NCBI RefSeq assembly: GCF_902167145.1
Contig: NC_050100.1
Coordinates: 192,565,439-192,629,438, forward strand
DNA from: Zea mays
Lineage: Eukaryota; Streptophyta; Magnoliopsida; Poales; Poaceae
Direction of reading: 5' to 3'
DNA length: 64,000 nucleotides
Both the position numbers and the translations under genes were made by a program. The first letter of the stretch is position 1. Each line of letters begins with the position of its first letter. Below are positions 45,566-54,606 of the stretch, in pieces. The notes below the pieces were generated by a model. That model saw only the letters and a program-made list of their open reading frames with translations, was not told where the DNA came from and made no database searches.

Positions 45566-48500
45566 TTAGCAAAAGAAATTTCTAGAATCAAGAATATTAA
45601 GCTCATGCCTAAGTCTGGTAAAAGATTGTTCATCGAGTGGCTTGGTAAATATATCGGCTAATTGATCTTTAGTGTTAATGTATGAAATCTCGATATCCCC
45701 CTTTTGTTGGTGATCCCGAAGAAAATGATACCGAATGGCTATGTGTTTAGTGCGTCTGTGCTCGACGGGATTGTCGGCCATTTTGATTGCACTCTCATTA
45801 TCACATAGCAAAGGGACTTTGGTTAATTTGTAACCGTAGTCCCGCAGGGTTTGCCTCATCCAAAGCAATTGCGCGCAACAATGGCCTGCGGCAATGTACT
45901 CGGCTTCGGCGGTAGAAAGAGCGACCGAATTTTGCTTCTTTGAAGCCCATGACACCAAGGATCTTCCCAAGAACTGGCAAGTCCCTGATGTGCTCTTCCT
46001 ATTAATTTTACACCCCGCCCAATCGGCATCCGAATAACCAATCAAATAAAATGTGGATCCCCGAGGGTACCAAAGCCCAAACTTAGGAGTATAAGCTAAA
46101 TATCTCAAGATTCGTTTTACGGCCGTAAGGTGTGATTCCTTAGGGTCGGCTTGGAATCTTGCACACATGCAAACAGAAAGCATAATGTCCGGTCGAGATG
46201 CACATAGATAAAGCAATGAACCTATCATCGACCGGTATACCTTTTGATCCACGGACTTACCTCCCGTGTCGAGGTCGAGATGCCCATTTGTTCCCATGGG
46301 TGTCTTGATGGGCTTGGCATCCTTCATTCCAAACTTGGTTAGTATGTCTTGTGTATACTTAGTTTGACAAATGAAGGTGCCCTCTTGGAGTTGCTTGACT
46401 TGGAATCCTAGAAAATACTTCAACTCCCCCATCATAGACATCTCGAATTTCTTTGTCATGATCCTACTAAATTCTTTACATGTAGATTCGTTAGTAGACC
46501 CAAATATAATATCATCAACATAAATTTGGCATACAAACAAATCATTGTCAAGAGTTTTAGTGAATAAAGTAGGATCGGCTTTGCCGACTTTGAAGCCATT
46601 TGAAATAAGGAAATCTCTAAGGCATTCATACCATGCTCTTGGGGCTTGCTTGAGCCCATAAAGCGCCTTAGAGAGCCAATAAACATGGTTAGGGTACTCA
46701 CTGTCTTCAAAGCCGGGAGGTTGCTCAACATAGACCTCCTCTTTGATTGGTCCATTGAGGAAGGCACTCTTCACGTCCATTTGATAAAGCTTGAAGCCAT
46801 GGTAAGTAGCATAGGCCAATAATATGCGAATTGACTCAAGCCTAGCTACGGGTGCATAGGTTTCACCAAAATCCAAACCTTCGACTTGTGAATATCCCTT
46901 GGCCACGAGTCGAGCTTTGTTCCTTGTCACCACACCATGCTCGTCTTGCTTGTTGCGGAAGACCCACTTGGTTCCTACAACATTTTGATTAGGACGTGGA
47001 ACTAAATGCCATACCTCATTCCTTGTGAAATTGTTGAGCTCCTCTTGCATCGCCATCACCCAATCCGCATCTTGGAGTGCTTCCTCTACCCTGTGTGGCT
47101 CAATAGAGGAAACAAAGGAGTAATGCTCACAAAAATGTGCAACCCGAGATCGAGTAGTTACCCCCTTATGAATGTCGCCGAGGATGGTGTCGACGGGGTG
47201 ATCTCGTTGGATTGCTTGGTGGACTCTTGGGTGTGGTGGTCTTGGTTGTTCATCCTCCTTGTCTTCATCATTTGCATCTCCCCCTTGATCGTTGCCGTCA
47301 TTTTGAGGTGGCTCATCTTCTTGTTCTTCTTGTTCAACATCTTGAGCCTCATCCTCAATTTGAGTTGGTGGAGATGCTTGCATGGAGGAGGATGGTTGAT
47401 CTTGTGCATGTGGAGGCTCTTCGGATTCCTTAGGACACACATCCCCAACGGACATGTTCCTTAGCGCGATGCACGGAGCCTGTTCTTCACCTATCTCATC
47501 AAGATCAACTTGCTCTACTTGAGAGCCGTTAGTCTCATCAAACACAACGTCACAAGAAACTTCAACAAGTCCTGAGGATTTGTTAAAGACTCTATATGCC
47601 CTTGTGTTTGAGTCATAACCTAGTAAAAAGCCTTCTACAGTTTTAGGAGCAAATTTAGATTTTCTACCTCTTTTAACAAGAATAAAGCATTTGCTACCAA
47701 AAACTCTAAAATATGAAACATTGGGCTTTTTACCGGTTAGGAGTTCATAAGATGTCTTCTTGAGGATTCGGTGAAGATATAACCGATTGATGGCGTAGCA
47801 GGCGGTGTTGACCGCCTCGGCCCAAAACCGGTCCGGTGTCTTGTACTCATCAAGCATGGTTCTTGCCATGTCCAATAGAGTTCGATTCTTCCTCTCTACT
47901 ACACCATTTTGTTGTGGAGTGTAGGGAGAAGAGAATTCATGCTTGATGCCCTCCTCCTCAAGAAAGCCTTCGATTTGAGAGTTCTTGAACTCCGTCCCGT
48001 TGTCGCTTCTTATTTTCTTGATCCTTAAGCCGAACTCATTTTGAGCCTGTCTCAAGAATCCCTTTAAGGTCTCTTGGGTTTGAGATTTTTCCTGTAAAAA
48101 GAATACCCAAGTGAAGCGAGAATAATCATCCACTATTACAAGACAATACTTACTCCCGCCGATGCTTATGTAAGCAATCGGGCCGAATAGATCCATGTGA
48201 AGTAGCTCAAGCGGCCTGTCGGTCGTCATGATGTTCTTGTGTGGATGATGGGTGCCAACTTGCTTCCCGGCTTGGCATGCGCTACAAATCCTGTCTTTCT
48301 CAAAATGAACATTGGTTAGTCCCAAAATGTGTTCTCCCTTTAGAAGCTTGTGAAGATTCTTCATCCCAACATGGGCTAGTCGGCGGTGCCAGAGCCAACC
48401 CAAGTTAGTCTTAGCAACCAAGCAAGTGTCGAGTTCAGCTCTATCAAAATCTACCAAGTATAGCTGACCCTCTAACACTCCCTTAAATGCTATTGAATCA

Positions 48501-48808
48501 TCACTTCTTCTAAAGACAGTAACACCTACATCAGTAAATAGACAGTTGTAGCCCATTTGACATAATTGGGATACAGAAAGCAAATTGTAATCTAGTGAAT
48601 CAACAAGAAAAACATTTGAAATGGAATGGTCAGGAGATATAGCAATTTTACCCAAACCTTTGACCAAACCTTGATTTCCATCCCCGAATGTGATCGCTCT
48701 TTGGGGATCTTGGTTTTTCTTATATGAGGAGAACATCCTTTTCTCCCCTGTCATGTGGTTTGTGCACCCGCTGTCGAGTATCCAACTTGAGCCCCCGGAT
48801 GCATAAAC
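45566..48808 (-). CDS. pol: Pol of the Opie-like element (protease, integrase, reverse transcriptase, RNase H), intact
   Basis: The frame is open from the codon after a TAG at 48809-48811 ([18 protein letters not shown]) to a stop at 45566; about 1,080 codons. Numbered from the MTGEKRMF methionine: protease active site just upstream (LDSGCTNH), integrase finger about 123-160, catalytic D188, D251 and E288, an acidic Pro-rich linker about 410-530, reverse transcriptase about 585-830 with YVDDI at 745, and RNase H to the end ([11 protein letters not shown] near the C-terminus). The order protease-integrase-reverse transcriptase is that of copia elements. It lies in a different frame from gag, so expression needs a shift, splice or other mechanism. 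No internal stop is present. Confidence 0.93.
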   Translation of the reverse strand, partial: VYASGGSSWILDSGCTNHMTGEKRMFSSYKKNQDPQRAITFGDGNQGLVKGLGKIAISPDHSISNVFLVDSLDYNLLSVSQLCQMGYNCLFTDVGVTVFRRSDDSIAFKGVLEGQLYLVDFDRAELDTCLVAKTNLGWLWHRRLAHVGMKNLHKLLKGEHILGLTNVHFEKDRICSACQAGKQVGTHHPHKNIMTTDRPLELLHMDLFGPIAYISIGGSKYCLVIVDDYSRFTWVFFLQEKSQTQETLKGFLRQAQNEFGLRIKKIRSDNGTEFKNSQIEGFLEEEGIKHEFSSPYTPQQNGVVERKNRTLLDMARTMLDEYKTPDRFWAEAVNTACYAINRLYLHRILKKTSYELLTGKKPNVSYFRVFGSKCFILVKRGRKSKFAPKTVEGFLLGYDSNTRAYRVFNKSSGLVEVSCDVVFDETNGSQVEQVDLDEIGEEQAPCIALRNMSVGDVCPKESEEPPHAQDQPSSSMQASPPTQIEDEAQDVEQEEQEDEPPQNDGNDQGGDANDEDKEDEQPRPPHPRVHQAIQRDHPVDTILGDIHKGVTTRSRVAHFCEHYSFVSSIEPHRVEEALQDADWVMAMQEELNNFTRNEVWHLVPRPNQNVVGTKWVFRNKQDEHGVVTRNKARLVAKGYSQVEGLDFGETYAPVARLESIRILLAYATYHGFKLYQMDVKSAFLNGPIKEEVYVEQPPGFEDSEYPNHVYWLSKALYGLKQAPRAWYECLRDFLISNGFKVGKADPTLFTKTLDNDLFVCQIYVDDIIFGSTNESTCKEFSRIMTKKFEMSMMGELKYFLGFQVKQLQEGTFICQTKYTQDILTKFGMKDAKPIKTPMGTNGHLDLDTGGKSVDQKVYRSMIGSLLYLCASRPDIMLSVCMCARFQADPKESHLTAVKRILRYLAYTPKFGLWYPRGSTFYLIGYSDADWAGCKINRKSTSGTCQFLGRSLVSWASKKQNSVALSTAEAEYIAAGHCCAQLLWMRQTLRDYGYKLTKVPLLCDNESAIKMADNPVEHRRTKHIAIRYHFLRDHQQKGDIEISYINTKDQLADIFTKPLDEQSFTRLRHELNILDSRNFFC

Positions 48809-48821
48809 CTACAAAACAATT

Positions 48822-51512
48822 TTAGTTCTTGACTTTAGGTACCCAAACGGTTTTGGGTCCTTTGGCATTAGAAACGAGAACTTTGGGTACCCAAACACAA
48901 GTCTTTGAACCCTTGTGTTTGCCCCCAACAAACTTGGCAACTACGTTGCCGGATTTGTTAGTAAGCACATATGATGCATCAAAAGTTTTGAATGAAATAG
49001 CATGATCATTTGATGCATTGGGAGTTTTCTTTCTAGGCAACTTAGCACGGGTTGGTTGCCTAGAGCTAGATGTCTCACCCTTATACATAAAAGCATGATT
49101 AGGGCCAGAGTGAGACTTCCTAGAGTGAATTTTCCTAATTTTGCTCTCGGGATAACCGGCAGGGTATAAAATGTAACCCTCGTTATCTTGAGGCATGGGA
49201 GCCTTGCCCTTAACAAAGTTAGACAAGTTCTTAGGGGGGGCATTTAGTTTGACATTGTCTCCCCTTTGGAAGCCAATGCCATCCTTGATGCCAGGGCGTC
49301 TCCCATTATAAAGCATGCTACGAGCAAATTTAAATTTCTCATTCTCTAGGTTGTGCTCGGCAATTTTAGCATCTAGTTTTGCTATATGATCATTTTGTTG
49401 TTTAATTAAAGCCATATGATCATGAATAGCATCAATATCAACATTTCTACATCTAGTACAAATAGTGACATGCTCAATGGTAGATGTAGATGGTTTGCAA
49501 GAATTAAGTTCAACAATCTTAGCACGAAGTATATCATTCTTATCTCTAAGATCGGCAATTGTAACTTTGCAAACATCAAAATCTTTAGCCTTAGCAATCA
49601 AATTTTCATTCTCTAATCTAAGGCTAGCAAGAGAAATGTTTAATTCTTCAATCCTAGCAAGCAAATCATCATTATTATCTCTAGGATTGGGAATTGAAAC
49701 ATTACAAACATGAGAGTCAACCTTAGCATTTAAACTAGCATTTTCATTTCTAAGGTTGTCAATCATCTCACGGCAAGTGCTTAGCTCACTAGACAATTTT
49801 TCACATTTTTCAACTTGTAGAGCGTAAGCATTTTTAACCTTAACATGTTTTTTATTTTCCTTGATTAGGAAGTCCTCTTGGGAGTCCAAGAGATCATCCT
49901 TCTCATGGATGGCACTAATTAGTTCATTTAATTTCTCTTTTTGTTCCATGTTAAGGTTGGCAAAAAGAGTATGCAAATTATCTTCCTCACCACTAGCATT
50001 ATCATCACTAGAAGATTCATATTTAGTGGAGGATTTGGATTTAACCTTCTTTTTGCCGTCCTTTGCCATGAGGCACTTGTGGCCGACGTTGGGGAAGAGG
50101 AGTCCCTTGGTGACGGCGATGTTGGCGGCATCCTCGTCGTCGGAGGAGTCGCTTGAGCTTTCGTTGGAGTCCCACTCCCGACAAACATGGGCATCACCGC
50201 CCCTCTTCTTGTAGTACCTCTTCTTCTCCTTTCTCCTCCCCTTCTTGTCGTCACCTCGGTCACTGTCACTAGATATAGGACATTTAGCAATAAAATGACC
50301 GGGCTTACCACACTTGTAGCAAACCTTCTTGGAGCGGGACTTGTGGTCCTTCCCCCTCCTTTGCTTGAGGATTTGGCGGAAGCTCTTGATGACGAGCGCC
50401 ATTTCCTCATTGTCGAGCTTGGAGACGTCTATTGGTTGTCGACTTGGTGTAGACTCCTCCTTCTTCTCCTCCGTTGCCTTGAATGCAACGGGTTGAGCTT
50501 CGGATGTGGTGGCATCATCAAGCTCGTTGATCTTCCTCGAGCCTTCGATCATGCACTCAAAACTTACAAAATTCCCGATAACTTCCTCGGGGGTCATTTT
50601 AGTATATCTAGGATTACCACGGATTAATTGAACTTGAGTAGGGTTAAGGAAAATGAGAGATCTTAGAATAACCTTAACCACTTCGTGGTCGTCCCACTTT
50701 ACGCTCCCGAGGTTGCGCACTTGGTTGACCAAGGTCTTGAGCAGATTGTACATGTGTTGTGGCTCCTCCCCTTTGCGAAGCCGGAACCGACCGAGCTCCC
50801 CCTCAATCGTTTCCCACTTGGTGATCTTGGTGAGTTCATCTCCTTCGTGCGCGGTCTTGAGTAAATCCCAAATCTCCTTAGCGTTCTTCAACCCTTGAAC
50901 TTTGTTATACTCCTCTCTACTCAAAGAGGCTAGGAGTATTGTCGTTGCTTGAGAGTTGAAGTGCTCGATTTGGGCCACCTCATCCTCATCATAGCCCTCA
51001 TCCCCTACGGACGGTACCTGCGCACCAAACTCAACAACATCCCATATACTTTTGTGGAGCGAGGTTAGATGAAATCGCATTAAATCGCTCCACCTAGCGT
51101 AATCTTCACCATCAAAAGTTGGTGGTTTGCCTAATGGGACGGAAAGTAAAGGTGTATGTTTGGAAATGCGAGGGTAGCGTAGGGGGATCTTACTGTACTT
51201 CTTGCGCTCTTGGCGCTTAGAACTTACGGATGCCGCGTCGGAGCCGGAGGTAGATGTCGATGAAGTGTCGGTTTCGTAATAGACGACTTTCCTCATCCTT
51301 TTGTGTTTGTCCCCACTCCGACGTGGCTTGTGAGAAGACGATTTCTCCTTCCTCTCCTTGTGGTGAGAAGAAGATTTCTTCTCCTTCCCTTTGGAGGAGC
51401 TCTTCTTCTTCTCCTTCCTCTTGGTGCGGGACTCTTCCGATGAAGTGCTCCCGTGGCTTGTAGTGGGTTTTTCGCCGGTCTCCATCTCCTTCTTAGCGTG
51501 ATCTCCCGACAT
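48822..51512 (-). CDS. gag: Gag of the Opie-like element, intact
   Basis: 896 codons starting MSGDHAKKEM (an in-frame GTG codon precedes this ATG). The N-terminus is a Lys/Ser-rich basic region (about 15-70). The copia Gag domain follows (PPTFDGEDYARWSDLMRFHL, about 130-330). A CCHC knuckle (CYKCGKPGHFIAKC) lies near 410. An acidic Ser/Asp segment comes next, then a long coiled-coil (about 520-740), then a basic C-terminal tail ending VPKVKN. The large size and C-terminal coiled-coil extension are typical of Sirevirus Gag. The protein would form the particle that packages the element's RNA. Confidence 0.93.
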   Translation of the reverse strand: MSGDHAKKEMETGEKPTTSHGSTSSEESRTKRKEKKKSSSKGKEKKSSSHHKERKEKSSSHKPRRSGDKHKRMRKVVYYETDTSSTSTSGSDAASVSSKRQERKKYSKIPLRYPRISKHTPLLSVPLGKPPTFDGEDYARWSDLMRFHLTSLHKSIWDVVEFGAQVPSVGDEGYDEDEVAQIEHFNSQATTILLASLSREEYNKVQGLKNAKEIWDLLKTAHEGDELTKITKWETIEGELGRFRLRKGEEPQHMYNLLKTLVNQVRNLGSVKWDDHEVVKVILRSLIFLNPTQVQLIRGNPRYTKMTPEEVIGNFVSFECMIEGSRKINELDDATTSEAQPVAFKATEEKKEESTPSRQPIDVSKLDNEEMALVIKSFRQILKQRRGKDHKSRSKKVCYKCGKPGHFIAKCPISSDSDRGDDKKGRRKEKKRYYKKRGGDAHVCREWDSNESSSDSSDDEDAANIAVTKGLLFPNVGHKCLMAKDGKKKVKSKSSTKYESSSDDNASGEEDNLHTLFANLNMEQKEKLNELISAIHEKDDLLDSQEDFLIKENKKHVKVKNAYALQVEKCEKLSSELSTCREMIDNLRNENASLNAKVDSHVCNVSIPNPRDNNDDLLARIEELNISLASLRLENENLIAKAKDFDVCKVTIADLRDKNDILRAKIVELNSCKPSTSTIEHVTICTRCRNVDIDAIHDHMALIKQQNDHIAKLDAKIAEHNLENEKFKFARSMLYNGRRPGIKDGIGFQRGDNVKLNAPPKNLSNFVKGKAPMPQDNEGYILYPAGYPESKIRKIHSRKSHSGPNHAFMYKGETSSSRQPTRAKLPRKKTPNASNDHAISFKTFDASYVLTNKSGNVVAKFVGGKHKGSKTCVWVPKVLVSNAKGPKTVWVPKVKN

Positions 51513-51544
51513 CACTTCGAGCGATTAGGCTCTAATGAAGCACC

Positions 51545-51558
51545 GGGCTCTGATACCA
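51545..51558 (-). other. Primer-binding site of the Opie-like element
   Basis: The minus strand reads TGGTATCAGAGCCC two bases from the 5' LTR. It complements initiator methionine tRNA. Confidence 0.92.
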
Positions 51559-51560
51559 AT

Positions 51561-52872
51561 TGAAAGTCGCCTAGAGGGGGGGTGAATAGGGCGAAACTGA
51601 AATTTACAAATATAGACACAACTACAAGCCAGGTTAGCGTTAGAAATAAAATCGAGTTCGCGAGAGCGGGTGCAAAAACAAATCGCAAGAGAATAAACAA
51701 GTGAGACACGCGGATTTGTTTTATCGAGGTTCGGTTCTCGCAAACCTACTCCCCGTTGAGGAGGCCACAAAGGCCGGGTCTCTTTCAACCCTTCCCTCTC
51801 TCAAACGGTCCCTCGGACCGAGTGAGCTTTTCTTCTTCTCAATCAAACGGGAACAAAACTTCCCCACAAGGGCCACCACACAATTGGTGCCTCTTGCCTT
51901 GGTTACAATTGAGTTTTGATCACAAGAACAAGTGAGAAAGAAAGAAAGCGATCCAAGCGCAAGAGCTCAAAAGAACACGACAAATCTCTCTCGCTAGTCA
52001 CTAAAGGCTTGAGTGGAATTGGAGAGGATTTGATCTCTTTTGGTGTGTCTAGAATTGAATGCAAGAGCTCTTGTAGTAGTTGAGAGGTGGAAAAACTTGG
52101 ATGCCATGAATGGTGGGGTGGTTGGGGTATTTATAGCCCCAACCACCAAACTTGACCGTTGGCAGGGTTGTCTGTTCGATGGCGCACCGGACAGTCCGGT
52201 GCTCACCGGACAGTCCGGTGCCCCCTGCCACGTCATCACTGCAGTTGGATTCTGACCGTTGGAGCTTCTGACATGTGGGCCCGCCTGGGTGTCCGGTGCA
52301 CACCGGACAGGTACTGTTTGCTGTCCGATGTGCCAGTATGGGCACGCCTGCCATCTGCGCGCGCTGCGCGCGCATTTATTGCACCGCAGAGAGCCGTTGG
52401 CGCGGAGGTAGCCGTTGCTCCGGAGTCGCACCGGACAGTCCGGTGCACACCGGACAGTCCGGTGAATTATAGTGGACTAGCCGTTGGAGTTTCCCGAAGC
52501 TGGCGAGTTCCTGAGGCCGCTTCTCCATGGCGCACCGGACACTGTCCGGTGTACACCGGACAGTCCGGTGAATTATAGCGCGAGTGCCTCTGGAAATTCC
52601 CGAAGGTGGCGAGTTTGAGTCTGAGTCCCCCTGGTGCACCGGACATGTCCGGTGGCACACCGGATAGTCCGGTGCGCCAGACCAGGGGTGCCTTCGGTTG
52701 CCCCTTGCTCCTTTGTTGAATCCAAAACTTGGTCTTTTTATTGGCTGAGTGTGAACCTTTTACACCTGTATAATCTATACACTTGGGCAAACTAGTTAGT
52801 CCAATTATTTGTGTTGGGCAATTCAACCACCAAAATTATTTAGGAACTAGGTATAAGCCTAATTCCCTTTCA
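51561..52872 (-). repeat. 5' LTR of the Opie-like element
   Basis: 1,312 bp, otherwise matching 43417-44748. Substitutions noticed include A/G near 51630, T/C near 51724, A/G near 51979 and C/T near 52139. It carries the same palindrome cluster with one unit fewer. Confidence 0.95.
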
Positions 52873-53031
52873 CGGTTTGAGGCTCGTGGATCGGCATTGG
52901 GCCATTCAATGCCTCATCAACATATCTTGCCTCCTTGATCATCATTCGCCCGCTTACAAACTTTTCGAGTATTTCCTCGGGCGTCATCTTGGTGTACCTA
53001 GGATTTTCACGAATAGAGTTTACAAGATGAG
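52873..53031 (-). pseudogene. gag: Gag of the Ji-like element, continuation
   Basis: Continues the frame broken at 43416. On the minus strand it encodes a stretch with NSIRENPRYTKMTPEEILEK, the counterpart of NPRYTKMTPEEVIGN in the intact Opie-like Gag. It is cut at 53031 by the Huck-like element; ATGAG (53027-53031) should be that element's target duplication. Confidence 0.88.
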
Positions 53032-53487
53032 TGTCAGGGACCATAATTAGGGGTACCCCCAAGACTCCTAATCTCATCTGGTAACCCCCATTAGCACAAA
53101 GCTGCAAAGGCCTGATGGGTGCGATTAAGTCAAGGCTCGGTCCACTCAAGGGACACGATCTCGCCTCGCCCGAGCCCAGCCTCGGGAAAGGGCAGCCGAC
53201 CCCGGAGGATTCACGTCTCGCCCGAGGCCCAGTCTTCGTCGAGAAGCAACCTTGACCAGATCGCCATGCCAACCGACCGTATCGCAGGAGCATTTAATGC
53301 AAAGGTGGCCTGACACCTTATCCTGACGCACGCCCTTCAGTCGACTGAGCCGAAGTGACCGCAGTCACTTCGCCGCTCCACTGACCAGTCTGACAAGAAG
53401 ACAGCGTCGCCCGCGTCGCTCCGACTGATGTGCCACTCGACAGAGTGAGGCTGACAGCGGCCATGTCCAGCCTCGGGCGCCATAGGA

Positions 53488-53765
53488 AGCTCCGCCTCGC
53501 CCGACCCCAGGGCTCGGACTCGGGCTCGGACCCGGAAGACGACGAACTCCGCCTCGCCCGACCCCAGGGCTTGGACTCGGGCTCGGCCCCGAAAGACGAC
53601 GAACTCCGCCTCGCCCGACCCAGGGCTCGGACTCGGCCTCGGCCCCGGAAGACGACGAACTCCGCCTCGCCCGACCCGGGGCTCGGACTCGACCTCGACC
53701 ACGGAAGACAGACTCGACCTCGACCTCGGAGGAGCCTCCACCTCGCCCGACCCAGGGCTCGGACC
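53488..53765. repeat. 57-bp GC-rich tandem repeat in the Huck-like LTR
   Basis: TCCGCCTCGCCCGACC recurs at 53491, 53548, 53605 and 53661, with a weaker copy near 53737 (57, 57 and 56 bp apart). The units carry runs of CTCGGACTCGG and are rich in CpG. Confidence 0.9.
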
Positions 53766-54134
53766 GACCACGTCACAGGGGGAGCCATCATTACCCCGCC
53801 CCTAGCTAGTTCAGGCTATGGGGAACAAGACCGGCGTCCCATCTGGCTCGCCCCGGTAAACAAGTAATGATGGCGCCCCGCGTGCTCCATGACGACGGCG
53901 GCTCTCAGCCCCTTACGGAAGCAAGGAGACGTCAGCAAGGACTCGACAACCCCGACAGCTGTCCTTCCGCCAGGCTCCAGCGCTCATCCGACGGCCACAA
54001 CATCTCATGAACAGGGTGCCAAAACCTCTCCGGCTACCACGACGGCATGTACTTAGGGCGCTAGCTCCTCTCTGCTAGACACGTTAGCACACTGCTACAC
54101 CTCCCATTGTACACCTGGGCCCTCTCCTTACGCC

Positions 54135-54143
54135 TATAAAAGG
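54135..54143 (+). promoter_or_regulatory. TATA box in the Huck-like LTR
   Basis: TATAAAAGG about 290 bp before the LTR end, in the position expected for the core promoter of the element. Confidence 0.65.
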
Positions 54144-54426
54144 AAGGGCCAGGGCACTCGTACGGAAGGTTGGCCGCGCGGGGGAACGGGACAACGCGCA
54201 TAAGCCCCTCACTCTCTCCCACGCGGACGCTTGTAACCCCCTACTGCAAGCGCACCCGACCTGGGCGTGGGACAAACACGAAGGCCGCGGGTTTCCCCTA
54301 TTACGCCTGTCTCCCTCTGGTTTTCCCCCCTTCGCGCTCCATCTCGCGTCGACCCATCTGGGCTGGGGCACGCGGCGACAATTCACTCGTCGGTCCAGGG
54401 ACCCCCCGGGGTCAAAACGCCGACAG

Positions 54427-54446
54427 TTGGCGCGCTAGGTAGGGGC
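54427..54446 (+). other. Primer-binding site of the Huck-like element
   Basis: TTGGCGCGCTAGGTAGGGGC begins one base after the LTR. A TGGCGC-type core is common in Tat-lineage gypsy elements; the tRNA was not assigned. Confidence 0.65.
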
Positions 54447-54606
54447 CTGCTGCGTGTTGACGAACAGCTTCCCGTCAAGCTCCAGATGGGTAGTCTCCAG
54501 CAACCTTTCCAGCACGGGACGGTGCTCCGTTTCGGGAGTCTTGAGTTCATGTCCCTCGATGGTAGCTACGACATGATACTCCTTCCTCCGCCGCGCGACA
54601 GCGACA

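Larger units (their letters stand above)
43417..52872 (-). mobile_element. Complete Opie-like Sirevirus (Ty1/copia)
   Basis: LTRs at 43417-44748 and 51561-52872; interior with gag (48822-51512) and pol (45566-48808), both open. The target duplication is CACGG: left 43412-43416, right 52871-52875, where its CA coincides with the terminal CA of the LTR (a two-base overlap or slippage). About eight substitutions plus one 21-bp repeat-unit difference separate the LTRs, suggesting insertion about 0.2 million years ago. On the minus strand the LTR starts TGAAAGGGAATTAGGC, recalled for maize Opie. All needed proteins are present, so it could be autonomous. Confidence 0.93.
36506..53031 (-). mobile_element. 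Ji-like Sirevirus (Ty1/copia), broken and split by nested elements; 5' end off the right side
   Basis: Minus-strand copia element: 3' LTR 36506-37735, 3' untranslated region with a hAT insertion, pol (39175-41957), gag (41958-43416 continuing at 52873-53031). An Opie-like element (43417-52872) is inserted in gag, and a Huck-like element starts at 53032. The rest of gag and the 5' LTR lie beyond that element, off the window. On the minus strand the LTR starts TGAAAGGGAAATGTGCCC, recalled for the maize Ji family. Coding lesions are one frameshift and one large deletion in pol and one frameshift in gag. Confidence 0.85.
53032..54425 (+). repeat. 5' LTR of the Huck-like element
   Basis: TGTCAGGGACC ... 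AACGCCGACA, 1,394 bp (one base lost from perfect TGTCGG/CCGACA pairing). A TATAAAAGG box at 54135-54143 is the likely promoter. Confidence 0.88.

Noticed and set aside
53430..53867. 145-codon ORF in the Huck-like LTR
   Set aside because: It is generated by the 57-bp tandem repeat (57 is divisible by three, so the frame stays open), and it lies in LTR promoter sequence.
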